DNA from: Chryseobacterium hagamense
GTDB taxonomy: Bacteria > Bacteroidota > Bacteroidia > Flavobacteriales > Weeksellaceae
Direction of reading: 5' to 3'
DNA length: 64,000 nucleotides
Assembly (NCBI RefSeq): GCF_007991455.1
Contig: NZ_BJYJ01000004.1
Coordinates: forward strand, 1-64,000
The notes beneath the pieces are model-generated. The model was not told the origin of the DNA. It was given only the letters and a program-made list of their open reading frames with translations, and did not search any database. This document shows positions 41,016-51,470 of this stretch, piece after piece. Positions within the stretch are counted from its first letter, which is position 1. Each line of letters opens with the position of its first letter. The position numbers and the translations under genes are program-made.

Positions 41016-43632
41016 CTTTTTTCTTGAATATTCCTTTCAAAAACCCTTTCTTTCCATTCTGCTTTACCGGCTGGGCAGCATTTTCTTTTTTCTGTACCTC
41101 ACTGTTTGTGTTTGCCGCTTCAGTTTTTCCGTCATCCTTTCCTTTTTTAGACGTATCAATATTGATCCCGATCAGTGTTTTTTTAAGGCCCTGCTCAATT
41201 CCTTTCCAGAACAGATTGAAGAAAGATTTGGTGGGATCCCTTTCCACATCTTCGATATCCACATCTTCAGGAAGTTTACCCGAATCGGATTTTACCAGCA
41301 GATTGGCAATCGCCGTTAAAAACCCTTTTTTTTCACGGTTTTCCTTATTTAAAATAGCGACTTTAAGATCTTTATGCTTCAGGTTAAAACGCCCGTTCAG
41401 CCCTTTCGGGTCGCCTCTGAAATTGAAAAGCATCTCCTGAATGGTTCCCGTTGCCGTTACATGCAGGTAAGGACGGATAAAGGGGTTGATTCCCCTGGCA
41501 GGAAGATTGGTTGTGCGTCCGGAAATGTTAAATACATCCCGTTGGTCGGCCACATCGAAATTCCAGTTGACAGAAAGCGGCGCCAGGTTCATGAATGAAC
41601 AATTGATTTTAATATCAACCCGTGTCGGTTTGCCTTTCATTTTGGCAGAGTTCAGGTTTTTTACATTCATATTGAAATTGCTGAACGTCAGCTTGCCCGG
41701 TCCGGCGCTTTCCGGCGTATCTTCTTCATAGACCAGCAGTGAATTCTTCAGATCAAGGTTTTTTACAACCATCGGGATTTTAATGGATCGCAGCAGCCTG
41801 GAATACAGTGGCTTTTCTTTCGGGTCGTCGGCCGGGATTTTACTCCTGAAAATATTGGCATCCGCCGACTGAATCGCAACATTGGAAGCATTGATGGATT
41901 GATGATCCGAAAACAGATCCCAGGTTCCGTTGGCGGTAATCTGTGCTGCTTCAATATCATATAAATCCCGCTCCACCGGTATCATTCTGATAAACTGGGC
42001 TCTCGAAACGGTAGGCTTCATGGCAAACCTGGAAATATTGATCTGATTCTGGTCTGCTTTCAAAGTCCGGGCAGTCATGTGGTAAAACCGGGTTTTATAT
42101 AAAAAATTATCGGAAGTAACCGTATAGCTTTTGATTCCCACATCCATTCCCGGCTTACCTTCATCAGCACTCAGCCGGATCTCATTAGCCGTGGCATTCA
42201 GGTGGTTTAAAGTTAACGGCTGGCTGTTTTTGTCATAAGTAATATCTGAGTTCCTTAAGATTACTTTCCTGATATTGACGGGAAACTGAATTCCTCTGAT
42301 ATTTTCTTTTTTATCCGTTCTGTTATTTGCTTCTCCCGCCTTAATGCTCCCTTTCACCTGGTCCACCAGCACTTCTCTGATGTCGAGGTTCATTTTCTTA
42401 TCGGCAACATCCCATCGGTTCATGGCAAATCCTATATAATTTGCTGTAAGATCCATGGATGTCTTACTTCCGCCCGAACCGTTCGGCACAACGGAGATTG
42501 TTTTGAGCACTCCTTTTTTTGGAGTGAGTGTAAAACTTTTTACCTTAAAATCCTGGTGGTTGGAGTATAGGATATCCTGTGCCGAAAACTGAAAATCCTT
42601 ATATCCTACCGGAATCAGTTCTTCACGGGTTTCCTTATCAAAATGAAGCTGATTGATATTCAGGTTGGCTTTACGGGTATATAAAAGCTTGCTGCCGTCG
42701 GGCTTCATCACCTGTACCGTTGCATTATTCAGCCGGATGTCCTTCAGATCCAGTTCCAGATTTAAAGGTTTCCTGGCTTTAACAGGAACCGCATTAGTGG
42801 TATATATCAAAAGATCAGGATTGTAAAACCCGGCATTGGCTAAAGAAATTTTATTTTTCGCCAGCAAAATATCTTTGAGCTGTATTTTCTCTACATTGAA
42901 TTGGAAAAGCTGAGTTTTTTTAGGATAATATTTTTTAAACTGCTCAAAAGTAACGAGTGGGGTCAGCTGAAATTTATTAACAGACATTTGCCCGTCTTTG
43001 GTCTCAATCCTGTCGATCTGCAATGCATACACATCATCCGGACGATAGAAAAAATCCGTGCCTTTAATACTATACCGATCGAAGACAACGGGCAGCTTGT
43101 CCTCGACATCTTCTTCCGTCATCTGAAGGTTTTCCACATACAGGCTAAGATCTTTTACGGAAAAGAACTTCTGTTTTGTATACCTGAAAACGCTGATAGT
43201 GCCTCCATTGACCCTGATGTTTTCAAACAGAAAAGGATTCTTTTTCTTGCCCGTTTTAGCATCAACGGGACGGGCGAGAATAATATTCAGATTGGGCTTG
43301 GACAGCAACAGATCGGACGAACTGATCTGATTATTGAAAAGTGCATTGTAAATCCCGAAGCGGCTTACCTTCAGGGTATCCATCGTCCCCTGAAAACCCA
43401 TCACATTGATGTTCTGCGGGTTTTTATTATTAATCGTAATTCCTGTTGACAGAATATTTCCTGACAGCAAATCAACTTCCAGGCTTTTATAAGAGACCTT
43501 ATAATCCGTATTATTTCTGATGTATTTGGGAAGCTGGGTCTTAAGCCAGATATTAAGCCCGAAGTTTGCCAGTAAAATAATGATTAACAGAATTCCGAGG
43601 CTGATTACTAATTTTCTGACCCATTTTTTCAT
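40996..43632 (-). CDS. AsmA/DUF748-like inner-membrane protein
   Basis: An 878-residue protein with an N-terminal signal anchor (VISLGILLIIILLANFGLNI) and a long periplasmic beta-rich repeat region with AsmA-type phrases (SYKSLEVDLLSGNILSTGIT, LHVTATGTIQEMLFNFRGDP, GRFNLKHKDLKVAILNKENR). The C terminus is Lys-rich (NGKKGFLKGIFKKKETSGTE). AsmA-like proteins are thought to bridge the envelope or carry phospholipids. That role is family knowledge, not shown here. It is transcribed with, or just after, the DUF2797 gene. Confidence 0.78.
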   Translation of the reverse strand: MKKWVRKLVISLGILLIIILLANFGLNIWLKTQLPKYIRNNTDYKVSYKSLEVDLLSGNILSTGITINNKNPQNINVMGFQGTMDTLKVSRFGIYNALFNNQISSSDLLLSKPNLNIILARPVDAKTGKKKNPFLFENIRVNGGTISVFRYTKQKFFSVKDLSLYVENLQMTEEDVEDKLPVVFDRYSIKGTDFFYRPDDVYALQIDRIETKDGQMSVNKFQLTPLVTFEQFKKYYPKKTQLFQFNVEKIQLKDILLAKNKISLANAGFYNPDLLIYTTNAVPVKARKPLNLELDLKDIRLNNATVQVMKPDGSKLLYTRKANLNINQLHFDKETREELIPVGYKDFQFSAQDILYSNHQDFKVKSFTLTPKKGVLKTISVVPNGSGGSKTSMDLTANYIGFAMNRWDVADKKMNLDIREVLVDQVKGSIKAGEANNRTDKKENIRGIQFPVNIRKVILRNSDITYDKNSQPLTLNHLNATANEIRLSADEGKPGMDVGIKSYTVTSDNFLYKTRFYHMTARTLKADQNQINISRFAMKPTVSRAQFIRMIPVERDLYDIEAAQITANGTWDLFSDHQSINASNVAIQSADANIFRSKIPADDPKEKPLYSRLLRSIKIPMVVKNLDLKNSLLVYEEDTPESAGPGKLTFSNFNMNVKNLNSAKMKGKPTRVDIKINCSFMNLAPLSVNWNFDVADQRDVFNISGRTTNLPARGINPFIRPYLHVTATGTIQEMLFNFRGDPKGLNGRFNLKHKDLKVAILNKENREKKGFLTAIANLLVKSDSGKLPEDVDIEDVERDPTKSFFNLFWKGIEQGLKKTLIGINIDTSKKGKDDGKTEAANTNSEVQKKENAAQPVKQNGKKGFLKGIFKKKETSGTE

Positions 43633-43663
43633 AGTTTGTGATCTGGTTTAATTTGAGATCCGG

Positions 43664-44461
43664 TTAATTCGCTACATCCAATTCAATCACATACCCTTCA
43701 TGCCCTCGTACATTAATAAACTGCCCCCCGTCGAACGCCAGATACTGCCCTTTAATCCCGGTTAACTTTCCGGTAAACTCCGGCTTCTTATCCAGGGTAA
43801 AGGAAGTTACTTTTTCCGGTTTGTCGTAAGGATAGTCGAAGGTCCACAGGTTTTCACCTTCGCTGTAAAACTTCTGGAAATCTTCAGGAAAATATGCTTT
43901 TATTTTCTGCTGAAAATCAATCAGGTCTATTTCATCTTCAAAATCATCCTGGAGCATTTTCTTCCAGCTTGTTTTATCGGCCACATGCTGCTTTAAAGCG
44001 ACTTCTATAATTCCTGCTTCATAACGGTTTTCGGTTCTGGCAATCGGAAGGGCAAAAGTAGCCCCCTGATCGATCCACCGGGTCGGGATCTGCGTATTTC
44101 TCGTTACCCCTACTTTCACCTCTCCTGTGTAGGCCAGATAAACGGTATGCGGCTGTAACTGAATTTGTTTTTCTATATCCAAATCCCGTTCCGCAATTCC
44201 GAGATGGGCCGTGGAAAGTTCCGGCCGGATGATGGTATCGCTGGCATACGGGCTCTCAAAGAAACAGCTTTTGCAGAACCCCATGCGGTAGATGGTCTTA
44301 TCCTGCTGGCAGTGCACGCATTGATAGCCGGTATGCCTGATGGTAAGCTCTTTGCCAAAAAGTTCGTTCATGTGGATCAGATCCCCTGAAAGATTGAGAT
44401 AGTATTGAATCGGCTTGTCGTGAAAGCTCGTCATCTTTAAAATTTGCCCTTTAAACTGCAT
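43664..44461 (-). CDS. DUF2797 family protein
   Basis: A 265-residue cytosolic protein. The N-terminal zinc-ribbon-like cysteines are CVHCQQD and GFCKSCFFE. The core is VYLAYTGEVKVGVTRNTQIP followed by TRWIDQGA, which resembles a GIY-YIG-type nuclease fold, though activity is unproven. The Cys clusters suggest metal binding. The ATG at 44461 lies 89 bp from the divergent epimerase start. It is followed by the AsmA-like gene after 31 bp, probably one transcript. Confidence 0.82.
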   Translation of the reverse strand: MQFKGQILKMTSFHDKPIQYYLNLSGDLIHMNELFGKELTIRHTGYQCVHCQQDKTIYRMGFCKSCFFESPYASDTIIRPELSTAHLGIAERDLDIEKQIQLQPHTVYLAYTGEVKVGVTRNTQIPTRWIDQGATFALPIARTENRYEAGIIEVALKQHVADKTSWKKMLQDDFEDEIDLIDFQQKIKAYFPEDFQKFYSEGENLWTFDYPYDKPEKVTSFTLDKKPEFTGKLTGIKGQYLAFDGGQFINVRGHEGYVIELDVAN

Positions 44462-44550
44462 ATTAAATTTATATTACTTTTTTAAGTAAATTTAATGATT
44501 ATATTTTTCCCGAAGTAAATTTATATTTTTGTACCAAGAAAAACATACGG

Positions 44551-45573
44551 ATGAATTATCTCGTTACCGGCGGAAGCGGTTTTATTGGTTCCCACCTCAC
44601 GGAACAATTATTGAAAAAAGGACATTCTGTCATAAACATTGACAATTTTGACGATTTCTATAATTATCATATAAAAATTCAAAATACTTTAGAAGCTATC
44701 TTTAATTTTTCGGATTTTGATTATTCGGATAAAGAAAAAGATATCAGAAAATTAATTTCTCTTTCAAAATCGGAAAAGTACAGTCTCTATTATCAGGATA
44801 TCCGTGATAAGAGAGGATTGGAGCAAATTTTCAAAACGTATCAGATTGATGCTGTAATCCATCTGGCAGCACTTGCCGGAGTACGCCCCTCCATCGAAAA
44901 ACCCCTGGAATATGAAGAAGTGAATGTAAGAGGAACTATGAATCTGTGGGAATTATGCCGGGATTTCAATGTTAAAAAATTCATCTGCGCTTCTTCTTCA
45001 AGTGTTTACGGAAACAATGAAAAAGTGCCGTTTGCTGAAACCGATAATGTGGACCACCCGATTTCCCCGTATGCGGCAACCAAGAGGTGCGGCGAAATCT
45101 TAGGCCATGTTTATCACGACCTCTATAAAATCGATATGATCCAGCTCAGATTCTTTACGGTATACGGACCCCGCCAAAGGCCTGATCTGGCCATCCATAA
45201 ATTTACCCGGCTGATCTCGGAAAATCAGGAAATCCCTTTCTACGGGGATGGGACGACGGCCAGGGACTATACTTATATAGATGATATCACCGACGGGATC
45301 CTGAAATCCATCCAGTACCTGCAAAACAATTCCGGAGTATACGAAATCATTAACCTGGGGGAAAGTGAAGTCATCAGCCTGAATGAAATGCTGGCCACCA
45401 TAGAAGACGCACTCGGAAAATCTGCCATCCGGAAAAATCTGCCAATGCAGCCCGGAGATGTCCTGAAAACCAATGCCGATATTACAAAAGCACGGACATT
45501 AATTGGCTATAAACCTGACACAAACTTCCAAAATGGCATAAAAAAATTTGTGGAATGGTTTTTGAGAAAATGA
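44551..45573 (+). CDS. NAD-dependent nucleotide-sugar epimerase (UDP-glucuronate 4-epimerase-like)
   Basis: A 340-residue extended short-chain dehydrogenase. The NAD motif is NYLVTGGSGFIGSHLTEQL (GxxGxxG), the catalytic pair is in DHPISPYAATKRCGEI (YxxxK), and FTVYGPRQRPDLAIHKFTRL is the substrate-binding segment. Best fit is a UDP-glucuronate or related 4-epimerase supplying surface polysaccharide. The first about 90 codons are clearly more AT-rich than the rest, suggesting a mosaic gene. A -7 box TATTTTTG lies at 44524-44531, so the leader is very short. Confidence 0.85.
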   Translation: MNYLVTGGSGFIGSHLTEQLLKKGHSVINIDNFDDFYNYHIKIQNTLEAIFNFSDFDYSDKEKDIRKLISLSKSEKYSLYYQDIRDKRGLEQIFKTYQIDAVIHLAALAGVRPSIEKPLEYEEVNVRGTMNLWELCRDFNVKKFICASSSSVYGNNEKVPFAETDNVDHPISPYAATKRCGEILGHVYHDLYKIDMIQLRFFTVYGPRQRPDLAIHKFTRLISENQEIPFYGDGTTARDYTYIDDITDGILKSIQYLQNNSGVYEIINLGESEVISLNEMLATIEDALGKSAIRKNLPMQPGDVLKTNADITKARTLIGYKPDTNFQNGIKKFVEWFLRK

Positions 45574-45712
45574 CCTCGAATACGCTTGGGAAGCCTTGCA
45601 AAGACTCCTGTAGCTTACGGTGAACAAAAATTAATAAAAAGAATTGAAAATCAGGTGTAAAAAAGCATATAATATAAGCGTTTTTTATACTTTTGCAAAA
45701 AATTAAAAAATT

Positions 45713-45934
45713 ATGTACTGGACATTAGAATTAGCTTCCTATTTAAGTGACGCACCTTGGCCAATGACTAAAGCAGAACTTATCGACTATGCCATCAGAA
45801 CCGGTGCCCCTATGGAAGTAGTGGAAAATCTTCAGGCTATCGAAGATGAAGGAGAAATTTATGATGCAATTGATGAAATCTGGAGCGACTACCCTACGGA
45901 CGAAGATTATCTTTGGAACGAAGACGAATATTAA
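45713..45934 (+). CDS. DUF2795 family small acidic protein
   Basis: A 73-residue, strongly acidic protein (MYWTLELASYLSDAPWPMTK, AELIDYAIRTGAP, then EDEGEIYDAIDEIWSDYPTD) belonging to the short DUF2795-type proteins found upstream of secA in Flavobacteria. The function is unknown. A consensus -7 box TACTTTTG lies at 45688-45695. secA follows after 96 bp and may be partly co-transcribed. Confidence 0.8.
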   Translation: MYWTLELASYLSDAPWPMTKAELIDYAIRTGAPMEVVENLQAIEDEGEIYDAIDEIWSDYPTDEDYLWNEDEY

Positions 45935-46030
45935 TACAGCATTTGGCTGATGGCTTATAGCTGTTGGCCAATATTTTTAACCTAATAATAAAGCAATTCG
46001 CCAAAGGCAAATTGCCATAAGCAAATATAT

Positions 46031-49000
46031 ATGAGTTTTTTAAACAAAGTTCTAAAAGGGTTTTTGGGAGACAAAAAAGCGCAGGACCTAAAAGAAGTAA
46101 AAAAAGTTGTAACAAAAATCAAAGCTGTTGAACCGGCGATCCAGCAATTGTCTGACGACGGTTTAAGAGAAAAGACGGCTGAGTTTAAAGAAAATATTAA
46201 ATCTGCAACCGGTAAAATCACAGCTCAGATAGAACAGATCCAGGAACAGATCAGGAATTCGAAAAATGTGGATGAAAAAGAAGCCCTTTTTTCGAAGATC
46301 GAAGCCCTGAAAAAAGAATCATACGAAATTGAAGAAAAAGTTTTGGGCCAGATCCTTCCTGAAGTTTTCGCCTTGGTAAAGGAAACCGCAAGAAGATGGG
46401 CACAGAACGGAGAAATCCGTGTAACCGCTTCCGACTGGGACAGACAATTGGCGGCCGCCGGAAAAGATTTCGTAGAAATCCAGGGTGATCAGGCAGTCTG
46501 GAAAAACTCATGGGATGCTGCCGGAACACCGGTGAACTGGGACATGGTACATTACGACGTCCAGTTTATCGGAGGGGTGATCCTGCACAGCGGAAAAATT
46601 GCCGAAATGGCAACCGGTGAAGGAAAGACCCTGGTAGGTACGCTTCCTATTTTCTTAAATGCCCTTCCGGGAAGAGGGGTTCACGTAGTAACCGTGAACG
46701 ACTATCTGGCGAAAAGGGACTCCGCATGGATGGGACCTTTATACCAGTTCCACGGCATGTCGATCGACTGTATCGACAACCACCAGCCGAATTCAGACGG
46801 CAGAAGAAAAGCTTATAATTCAGATATCACTTACGGAACGAACAACGAATTCGGTTTCGATTACCTGAGAGACAACATGGTAACTTCTCCGTCCGAACTG
46901 GTGCAGAGAGAGCTGAACTTTGCCATCGTCGATGAGGTAGACTCCGTATTGGTGGACGACGCAAGAACGCCGTTGATCATTTCCGGGCCGGTGCCTCAGG
47001 GAGACCGTCAGGAATTTGACGTTCTGAAACCTTCAATTGACAGGATCGTCGAGGTTCAGAAGAAAACCGTTTCTGCCATATTCAATGAAGCGAAAAAACT
47101 AATCGCGGCAGGAAACACAAAAGAAGGAGGATTCAAATTGCTTCAGGCCTACAGAGGGCTTCCTAAAAACAGACAACTCATTAAATTTTTATCGGAAAGC
47201 GGAAACCGTGCATTGCTTCAGAAAGTGGAAGCCCAGTACATGCAGGACAATAACCGCGATATGCCGATCGTAGATAAAGACCTTTACTTCGTAATCGAAG
47301 AGAAGAACAACCAGGTAGACCTTACCGACAAAGGGGTTGAATATATGTCCCAGGGGAACTCCGATCCGAATTTCTTCGTCCTTCCGGACATCGGAACTGA
47401 AATTGCCGAACTGGAAGCCAAGAATTTATCCAAAGAGGAAGAATTTGAAGCGAAAGAAAGATTGTTTTCCGATTTCGGAGAAAAATCAGAGCGTGTTCAC
47501 ACCATGAGCCAGCTGCTGAAAGCGTATACTTTGTTTGAAAAAGACGATGAATATGTGGTTATCGACGGTGAAGTAAAAATCGTTGACGAGCAGACCGGAC
47601 GTATCATGGAAGGAAGACGTTATTCCGACGGTCTTCACCAGGCAATCGAAGCCAAGGAAAACGTAAAGATCGAAGCGGCTACCCAGACGTTTGCTACCGT
47701 TACCCTTCAGAATTATTTCCGGATGTACAACAAGCTTGCTGGGATGACCGGTACGGCTGAAACAGAAGCGGGAGAGCTTTGGGAAATCTACAAATTGGAT
47801 GTGGTGGTCATTCCTACCAACCGTCCGATTTTAAGAAATGACAAACAGGATCTGGTTTTCAAAACCAACCGTGAAAAATACAACGCCGTTATCGAAGAAA
47901 TCGAAAAGCTGACGGCTGCAAGAAGACCGGTACTGGTAGGAACCACTTCGGTTGAAATCTCACAGTTGCTTTCAAAAGCTTTACAGCTGAGAAAAATTCC
48001 GCACCAGGTTCTTAACGCGAAACTTCACAAAAAGGAAGCGGAAATCGTAGCCGGTGCAGGACAGCCGGGTGTAGTAACCATTGCCACCAACATGGCCGGT
48101 CGTGGTACGGATATCAAGCTTTCCAAAGAAGTGAAAGAAGCCGGAGGCCTGGCCATCATCGGTACGGAAAGACACGACTCCAGAAGGGTCGACCGACAGC
48201 TGAGAGGTAGAGCGGGACGTCAGGGAGATCCGGGAAGTTCCCAGTTCTATGTATCCCTGGAAGATAACCTGATGCGTTTGTTCGGGTCGGAAAGAATTGC
48301 CAAAATGATGGACCGGATGGGCCATAAGGAAGGTGAAGTCATTCAGCATTCCATGATCAGCAAGTCGATTGAAAGAGCTCAGAAAAAAGTAGAGGAAAAC
48401 AATTTCGGAACGAGAAAAAGACTTCTTGAATATGATGACGTAATGAACAAACAGCGTGACGTGATCTATAAGAGAAGAAAGAACGCTTTGTTCGGCGATC
48501 ACCTGAAATACGATATCACGAATATGATTTTCGATGTCGCCAATTCCATTGCCGCAAAAGGAAAAGCCAATGGAAATTATAAGGATTTCGAATTTGAAGT
48601 GATTAAGCATTTCACGATGGGCTCCCCTGTTTCAGAAAGCGATTTCGGAAACAAAACGGTTCAGGACCTTACCAATATTCTTTTCAAGGCTGCTCAGGAA
48701 GATTATCAGATGAAACTGAACCTGCTGAAAGAAAAATCGTTCCCGATTATCGAGAATGTATACCAGAACCAGGGATCGATGTTCAGAATGATCCAGGTTC
48801 CTTTTACAGACGGACATAAGACGATGACCATCGTTACCGATCTTAAGGAAGCTTACGAAACACAGTGCGACAGCTTAATCAACGATTTTGAAAAGAATAT
48901 CACGTTGTCCATCATCGACGAAAACTGGAAACTTCACCTTCGTGAAATGGATGATCTGAGAAGATCTTCACAGGGTGCCGTGTACGAACAGAAAGATCCG

Positions 49001-49105
49001 CTGGTGATTTACAAGCAGGAATCTTTCCACTTATTCAGCGAAATGATCGATAAATTAAACAAAGAAATTATCTCATTCTTGTACAAAGGGGAAATTCCGG
49101 CGTAA
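46031..49105 (+). CDS. secA: Preprotein translocase ATPase SecA
   Basis: A 1024-residue SecA. Walker A is MATGEGKTL near residues 196-204, the DEAD-like box is [18 protein letters not shown], and the second ATPase domain carries [14 protein letters not shown] and [20 protein letters not shown]. The C-terminal helical scaffold ends in [13 protein letters not shown]. It lacks the C-terminal zinc-binding SecB tail and carries the extra N-domain insertions usual in Bacteroidetes, hence the length. It drives post-translational export through SecYEG. A strong terminator follows. Confidence 0.98.
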   Translation: MSFLNKVLKGFLGDKKAQDLKEVKKVVTKIKAVEPAIQQLSDDGLREKTAEFKENIKSATGKITAQIEQIQEQIRNSKNVDEKEALFSKIEALKKESYEIEEKVLGQILPEVFALVKETARRWAQNGEIRVTASDWDRQLAAAGKDFVEIQGDQAVWKNSWDAAGTPVNWDMVHYDVQFIGGVILHSGKIAEMATGEGKTLVGTLPIFLNALPGRGVHVVTVNDYLAKRDSAWMGPLYQFHGMSIDCIDNHQPNSDGRRKAYNSDITYGTNNEFGFDYLRDNMVTSPSELVQRELNFAIVDEVDSVLVDDARTPLIISGPVPQGDRQEFDVLKPSIDRIVEVQKKTVSAIFNEAKKLIAAGNTKEGGFKLLQAYRGLPKNRQLIKFLSESGNRALLQKVEAQYMQDNNRDMPIVDKDLYFVIEEKNNQVDLTDKGVEYMSQGNSDPNFFVLPDIGTEIAELEAKNLSKEEEFEAKERLFSDFGEKSERVHTMSQLLKAYTLFEKDDEYVVIDGEVKIVDEQTGRIMEGRRYSDGLHQAIEAKENVKIEAATQTFATVTLQNYFRMYNKLAGMTGTAETEAGELWEIYKLDVVVIPTNRPILRNDKQDLVFKTNREKYNAVIEEIEKLTAARRPVLVGTTSVEISQLLSKALQLRKIPHQVLNAKLHKKEAEIVAGAGQPGVVTIATNMAGRGTDIKLSKEVKEAGGLAIIGTERHDSRRVDRQLRGRAGRQGDPGSSQFYVSLEDNLMRLFGSERIAKMMDRMGHKEGEVIQHSMISKSIERAQKKVEENNFGTRKRLLEYDDVMNKQRDVIYKRRKNALFGDHLKYDITNMIFDVANSIAAKGKANGNYKDFEFEVIKHFTMGSPVSESDFGNKTVQDLTNILFKAAQEDYQMKLNLLKEKSFPIIENVYQNQGSMFRMIQVPFTDGHKTMTIVTDLKEAYETQCDSLINDFEKNITLSIIDENWKLHLREMDDLRRSSQGAVYEQKDPLVIYKQESFHLFSEMIDKLNKEIISFLYKGEIPA

Positions 49106-49130
49106 GGATACTAATTTTTTAACCATATAA

Positions 49131-49160
49131 AAACCGCTTCAGGCTATCCTGAAGCGGTTT
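49131..49160 (+). terminator. Terminator of secA
   Basis: A perfect 13-bp stem AAACCGCTTCAGG / CCTGAAGCGGTTT with a 4-nt loop and T-run, 25 bp after the stop. Confidence 0.9.
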
Positions 49161-49208
49161 TTTATTTCCAGCATATTAAATCTATGATAAATATCAATCC
49201 ATTAATTT

Positions 49209-49237
49209 ATTTAGAATAATTAAAAACAATATATTTG
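49209..49237 (+). promoter_or_regulatory. Promoter with Fur-like ATTTAGAAT site
   Basis: ATTTAGAAT (49209-49217) sits just upstream of the -7 box TATATTTG (49230-49237). The same nine bases, inverted, lie at the same place before the second iron module (54988-54996). This suggests a shared repressor site, most simply Fur. The binding protein is inferred. Confidence 0.5.
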
Positions 49238-49255
49238 CAGAAAATTTAGAGTTTC

Positions 49256-51421
49256 ATGAAAAATGTACTGATCTGCGCCTCTCTGTTAGGTTCCATGCTG
49301 ACTTTCGCCCAGGAAAAAAAAGATTCAACAAAAGTTGGAGATATTGATGAAGTAATTCTTAATACCTATATTAAAAAAGATTCCGATTATTCCAATAAAA
49401 TGTCTTTAAAAGCCATTGAAGACCCACAGGTATTCTCTTCCATCAGCAGATCGGTATTGGAAAATCAGGCTATTTTCACGATTGATGATTCTTACAGAAA
49501 TGTGACGGGTCTTCAGAAGATGTGGACGCCTACGAGCAGAGCGGGCGACGGAGGGTCTTTCGTTGTTCTGAGAGGTTTTCCATCCAACAATTCTATGAGA
49601 AACGGGTTGGTATCCCCTGTTACTACCACCATTGACGCGATCAATGTTGAAAGGCTGGAAGTACTGAAAGGTCCTTCGGGAACATTGTACGGAAGTAATG
49701 TAGCTTCGTATGGCGGACTGATTAACAGGATTACAAAAAAACCTTTTGACAGCTTTGAAGGTCAGATAAGCCTGATGGGAGGAAGCTACAGTACCTACAG
49801 GGCTCAGGCTGATGTAAATACCCCTCTTACAAAAGACAAGAAACTTCTTTTCAGGGTAAATACCGCTTATACAAATGAAGGTACCTTCCAAAAGACAGAT
49901 GCCAAAAACTCTTACTTTGCCTTTACGCCTTCATTAACCTACAATGCAAACGACCGGCTTCAGCTCAATGTGGAATATGAAATGTTTAATACAAGAGCCG
50001 TTGGCGAGCAGTTCTTTTTTTACCTGAATCCGGCCACGCTTAACGGGATTGACAATATGAAGGATCTTGAAAAGGCAGGACTTAATTATAAAGAATCTTA
50101 TATCGGTGATGATCTGTATACGACTGCAAGGGTAAACAACATTTTTGGCCAGATTAATTATAAAATTAATGACCACATTAAATCTTCTACCAACGTTAAC
50201 AGTTCCAGCAGCTATTCTAACGGTTTCGGGCCTTATTTTTCTGCAAGCGTAGATGCTGGCAACAATGTTTCTGTCAGCAGATTCGATCAGGCAACCCGGG
50301 ACAGCAGAAAAAGATATTTTCAGGTACAGCAGAATTTTAATTTTGATTATAATTTCGGAAACGGTATGAGGAACCGCACCGTTGCAGGTTTCGATTATCT
50401 TAAAACCACCGACCGGTCAAGATTTATTTATCTCTCCAATGGCGCGAATTTCACAGTGCCTGCCAACGGAGGAGATTATTCAGGATTTAACGGAACCGTA
50501 TTAGGCAACCTTTACAGCAATCCGGGAAATATCAGCAATTATGACGTGGACGGAATTACCAACACCTACAGCGGATATATTTCCAACGTTTTTACTCCGG
50601 TTGAAGGATTAAATGTTGTTTTCGGATTACGCTACGAAAGCAATGATTTCCTGGGCGGTAAGGTCTGGGTAAACGATACCCCTGCATTTAACCAATCAGC
50701 CTGGTCTCCGAAGGCAGGACTGGTCTATCAGATTATAAAGGATAAATTCTCGGTGTTCGGTAATTACCAGAACAGTTTTACCAGCAATGGCTATTATAAT
50801 ACGGATCTTTCAGGAAATATCGCTCTTTCAGATCCGGAAAGAGCCAACCAGTATGAGGGAGGTTTCAAAGCCAACCTTTTAAACGGAAAAATCAACGCTT
50901 CGGTAAGCTACTACGATATTAAAGTGAAAAACCTGTTGGTAGGGACAGGGGAATATACCGCAGCCGGGCAGGCCGTACAAGAACAGGCGGGAGAAATACA
51001 CAGCAAAGGTCTGGAGCTTGAAGTAAATGCTTATTTGGTTAAAGGCTTCTCATTAATAGGAGGAGTTGCCTACAATGACATTTCCAATGTAGAAACGGGT
51101 TTACGGACAAGCACCGGAGGATCTCCATGGCTGGCCAACTTTAACGCGAGCTACCAGTTCCTTGACGGAAAACTTAAAGGCTTCGGTATCGGTGTCGGAG
51201 GAAATTATGCAAGCGACAATAAAATATTCAATACCGCCACCGCCAATTTTACCCTTCCGAAATATCTTGTACTGAATGCCAATGCTTTTTATGATACCAA
51301 AAAATTCAGGATCGGCGTAAAAGTAGACAATTTCACCAACCAGCACTACTGGATCGGATACACAACGGGAAACCCCCAGAAGTTGGTCAACGCTTTAGGA
51401 ACGGTTACTTATAAATTTTAA
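49256..51421 (+). CDS. TonB-dependent siderophore receptor
   Basis: A 721-residue outer-membrane receptor. The signal peptide ends near LTFAQ. A short N-terminal segment, GDIDEVILNTYIKKDSDYSN, precedes the plug (residues about 45-165) with VVLRGFPSNNSMRNGLVSPV and INVERLEVLKGPSGTLYGSN. The 22-strand barrel ends in LGTVTYKF with terminal Phe. The ligand is probably a ferric siderophore. It is the first gene of a four-gene iron-uptake locus, has a promoter with a Fur-like site, and a hairpin separates it from the PepSY gene. Confidence 0.9.
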   Translation: MKNVLICASLLGSMLTFAQEKKDSTKVGDIDEVILNTYIKKDSDYSNKMSLKAIEDPQVFSSISRSVLENQAIFTIDDSYRNVTGLQKMWTPTSRAGDGGSFVVLRGFPSNNSMRNGLVSPVTTTIDAINVERLEVLKGPSGTLYGSNVASYGGLINRITKKPFDSFEGQISLMGGSYSTYRAQADVNTPLTKDKKLLFRVNTAYTNEGTFQKTDAKNSYFAFTPSLTYNANDRLQLNVEYEMFNTRAVGEQFFFYLNPATLNGIDNMKDLEKAGLNYKESYIGDDLYTTARVNNIFGQINYKINDHIKSSTNVNSSSSYSNGFGPYFSASVDAGNNVSVSRFDQATRDSRKRYFQVQQNFNFDYNFGNGMRNRTVAGFDYLKTTDRSRFIYLSNGANFTVPANGGDYSGFNGTVLGNLYSNPGNISNYDVDGITNTYSGYISNVFTPVEGLNVVFGLRYESNDFLGGKVWVNDTPAFNQSAWSPKAGLVYQIIKDKFSVFGNYQNSFTSNGYYNTDLSGNIALSDPERANQYEGGFKANLLNGKINASVSYYDIKVKNLLVGTGEYTAAGQAVQEQAGEIHSKGLELEVNAYLVKGFSLIGGVAYNDISNVETGLRTSTGGSPWLANFNASYQFLDGKLKGFGIGVGGNYASDNKIFNTATANFTLPKYLVLNANAFYDTKKFRIGVKVDNFTNQHYWIGYTTGNPQKLVNALGTVTYKF

Positions 51422-51436
51422 TCATCAAAAATAAAA

Positions 51437-51465
51437 GGCTGTTCCCGGAATTCCAGGAACAGCTT
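51437..51465 (+). terminator. Hairpin between siderophore receptor and PepSY gene
   Basis: Stem GGCTGTTCC / GGAACAGC(T) with a partly paired loop and trailing T-rich sequence, ending 6 bp before the PepSY ATG. It could be a partial terminator setting lower expression downstream. Confidence 0.6.
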
Positions 51466-51470
51466 ATTTT

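Noticed and set aside
42901-43449. 182-codon frame antisense to the AsmA-like gene
   Set aside because: It is a shadow frame without promoter, domain or start context.
47981-48610. 209-codon open frame antisense to secA
   Set aside because: It lies wholly inside a strongly conserved secA segment on the opposite strand and has no protein-like features. It is a codon-bias shadow.
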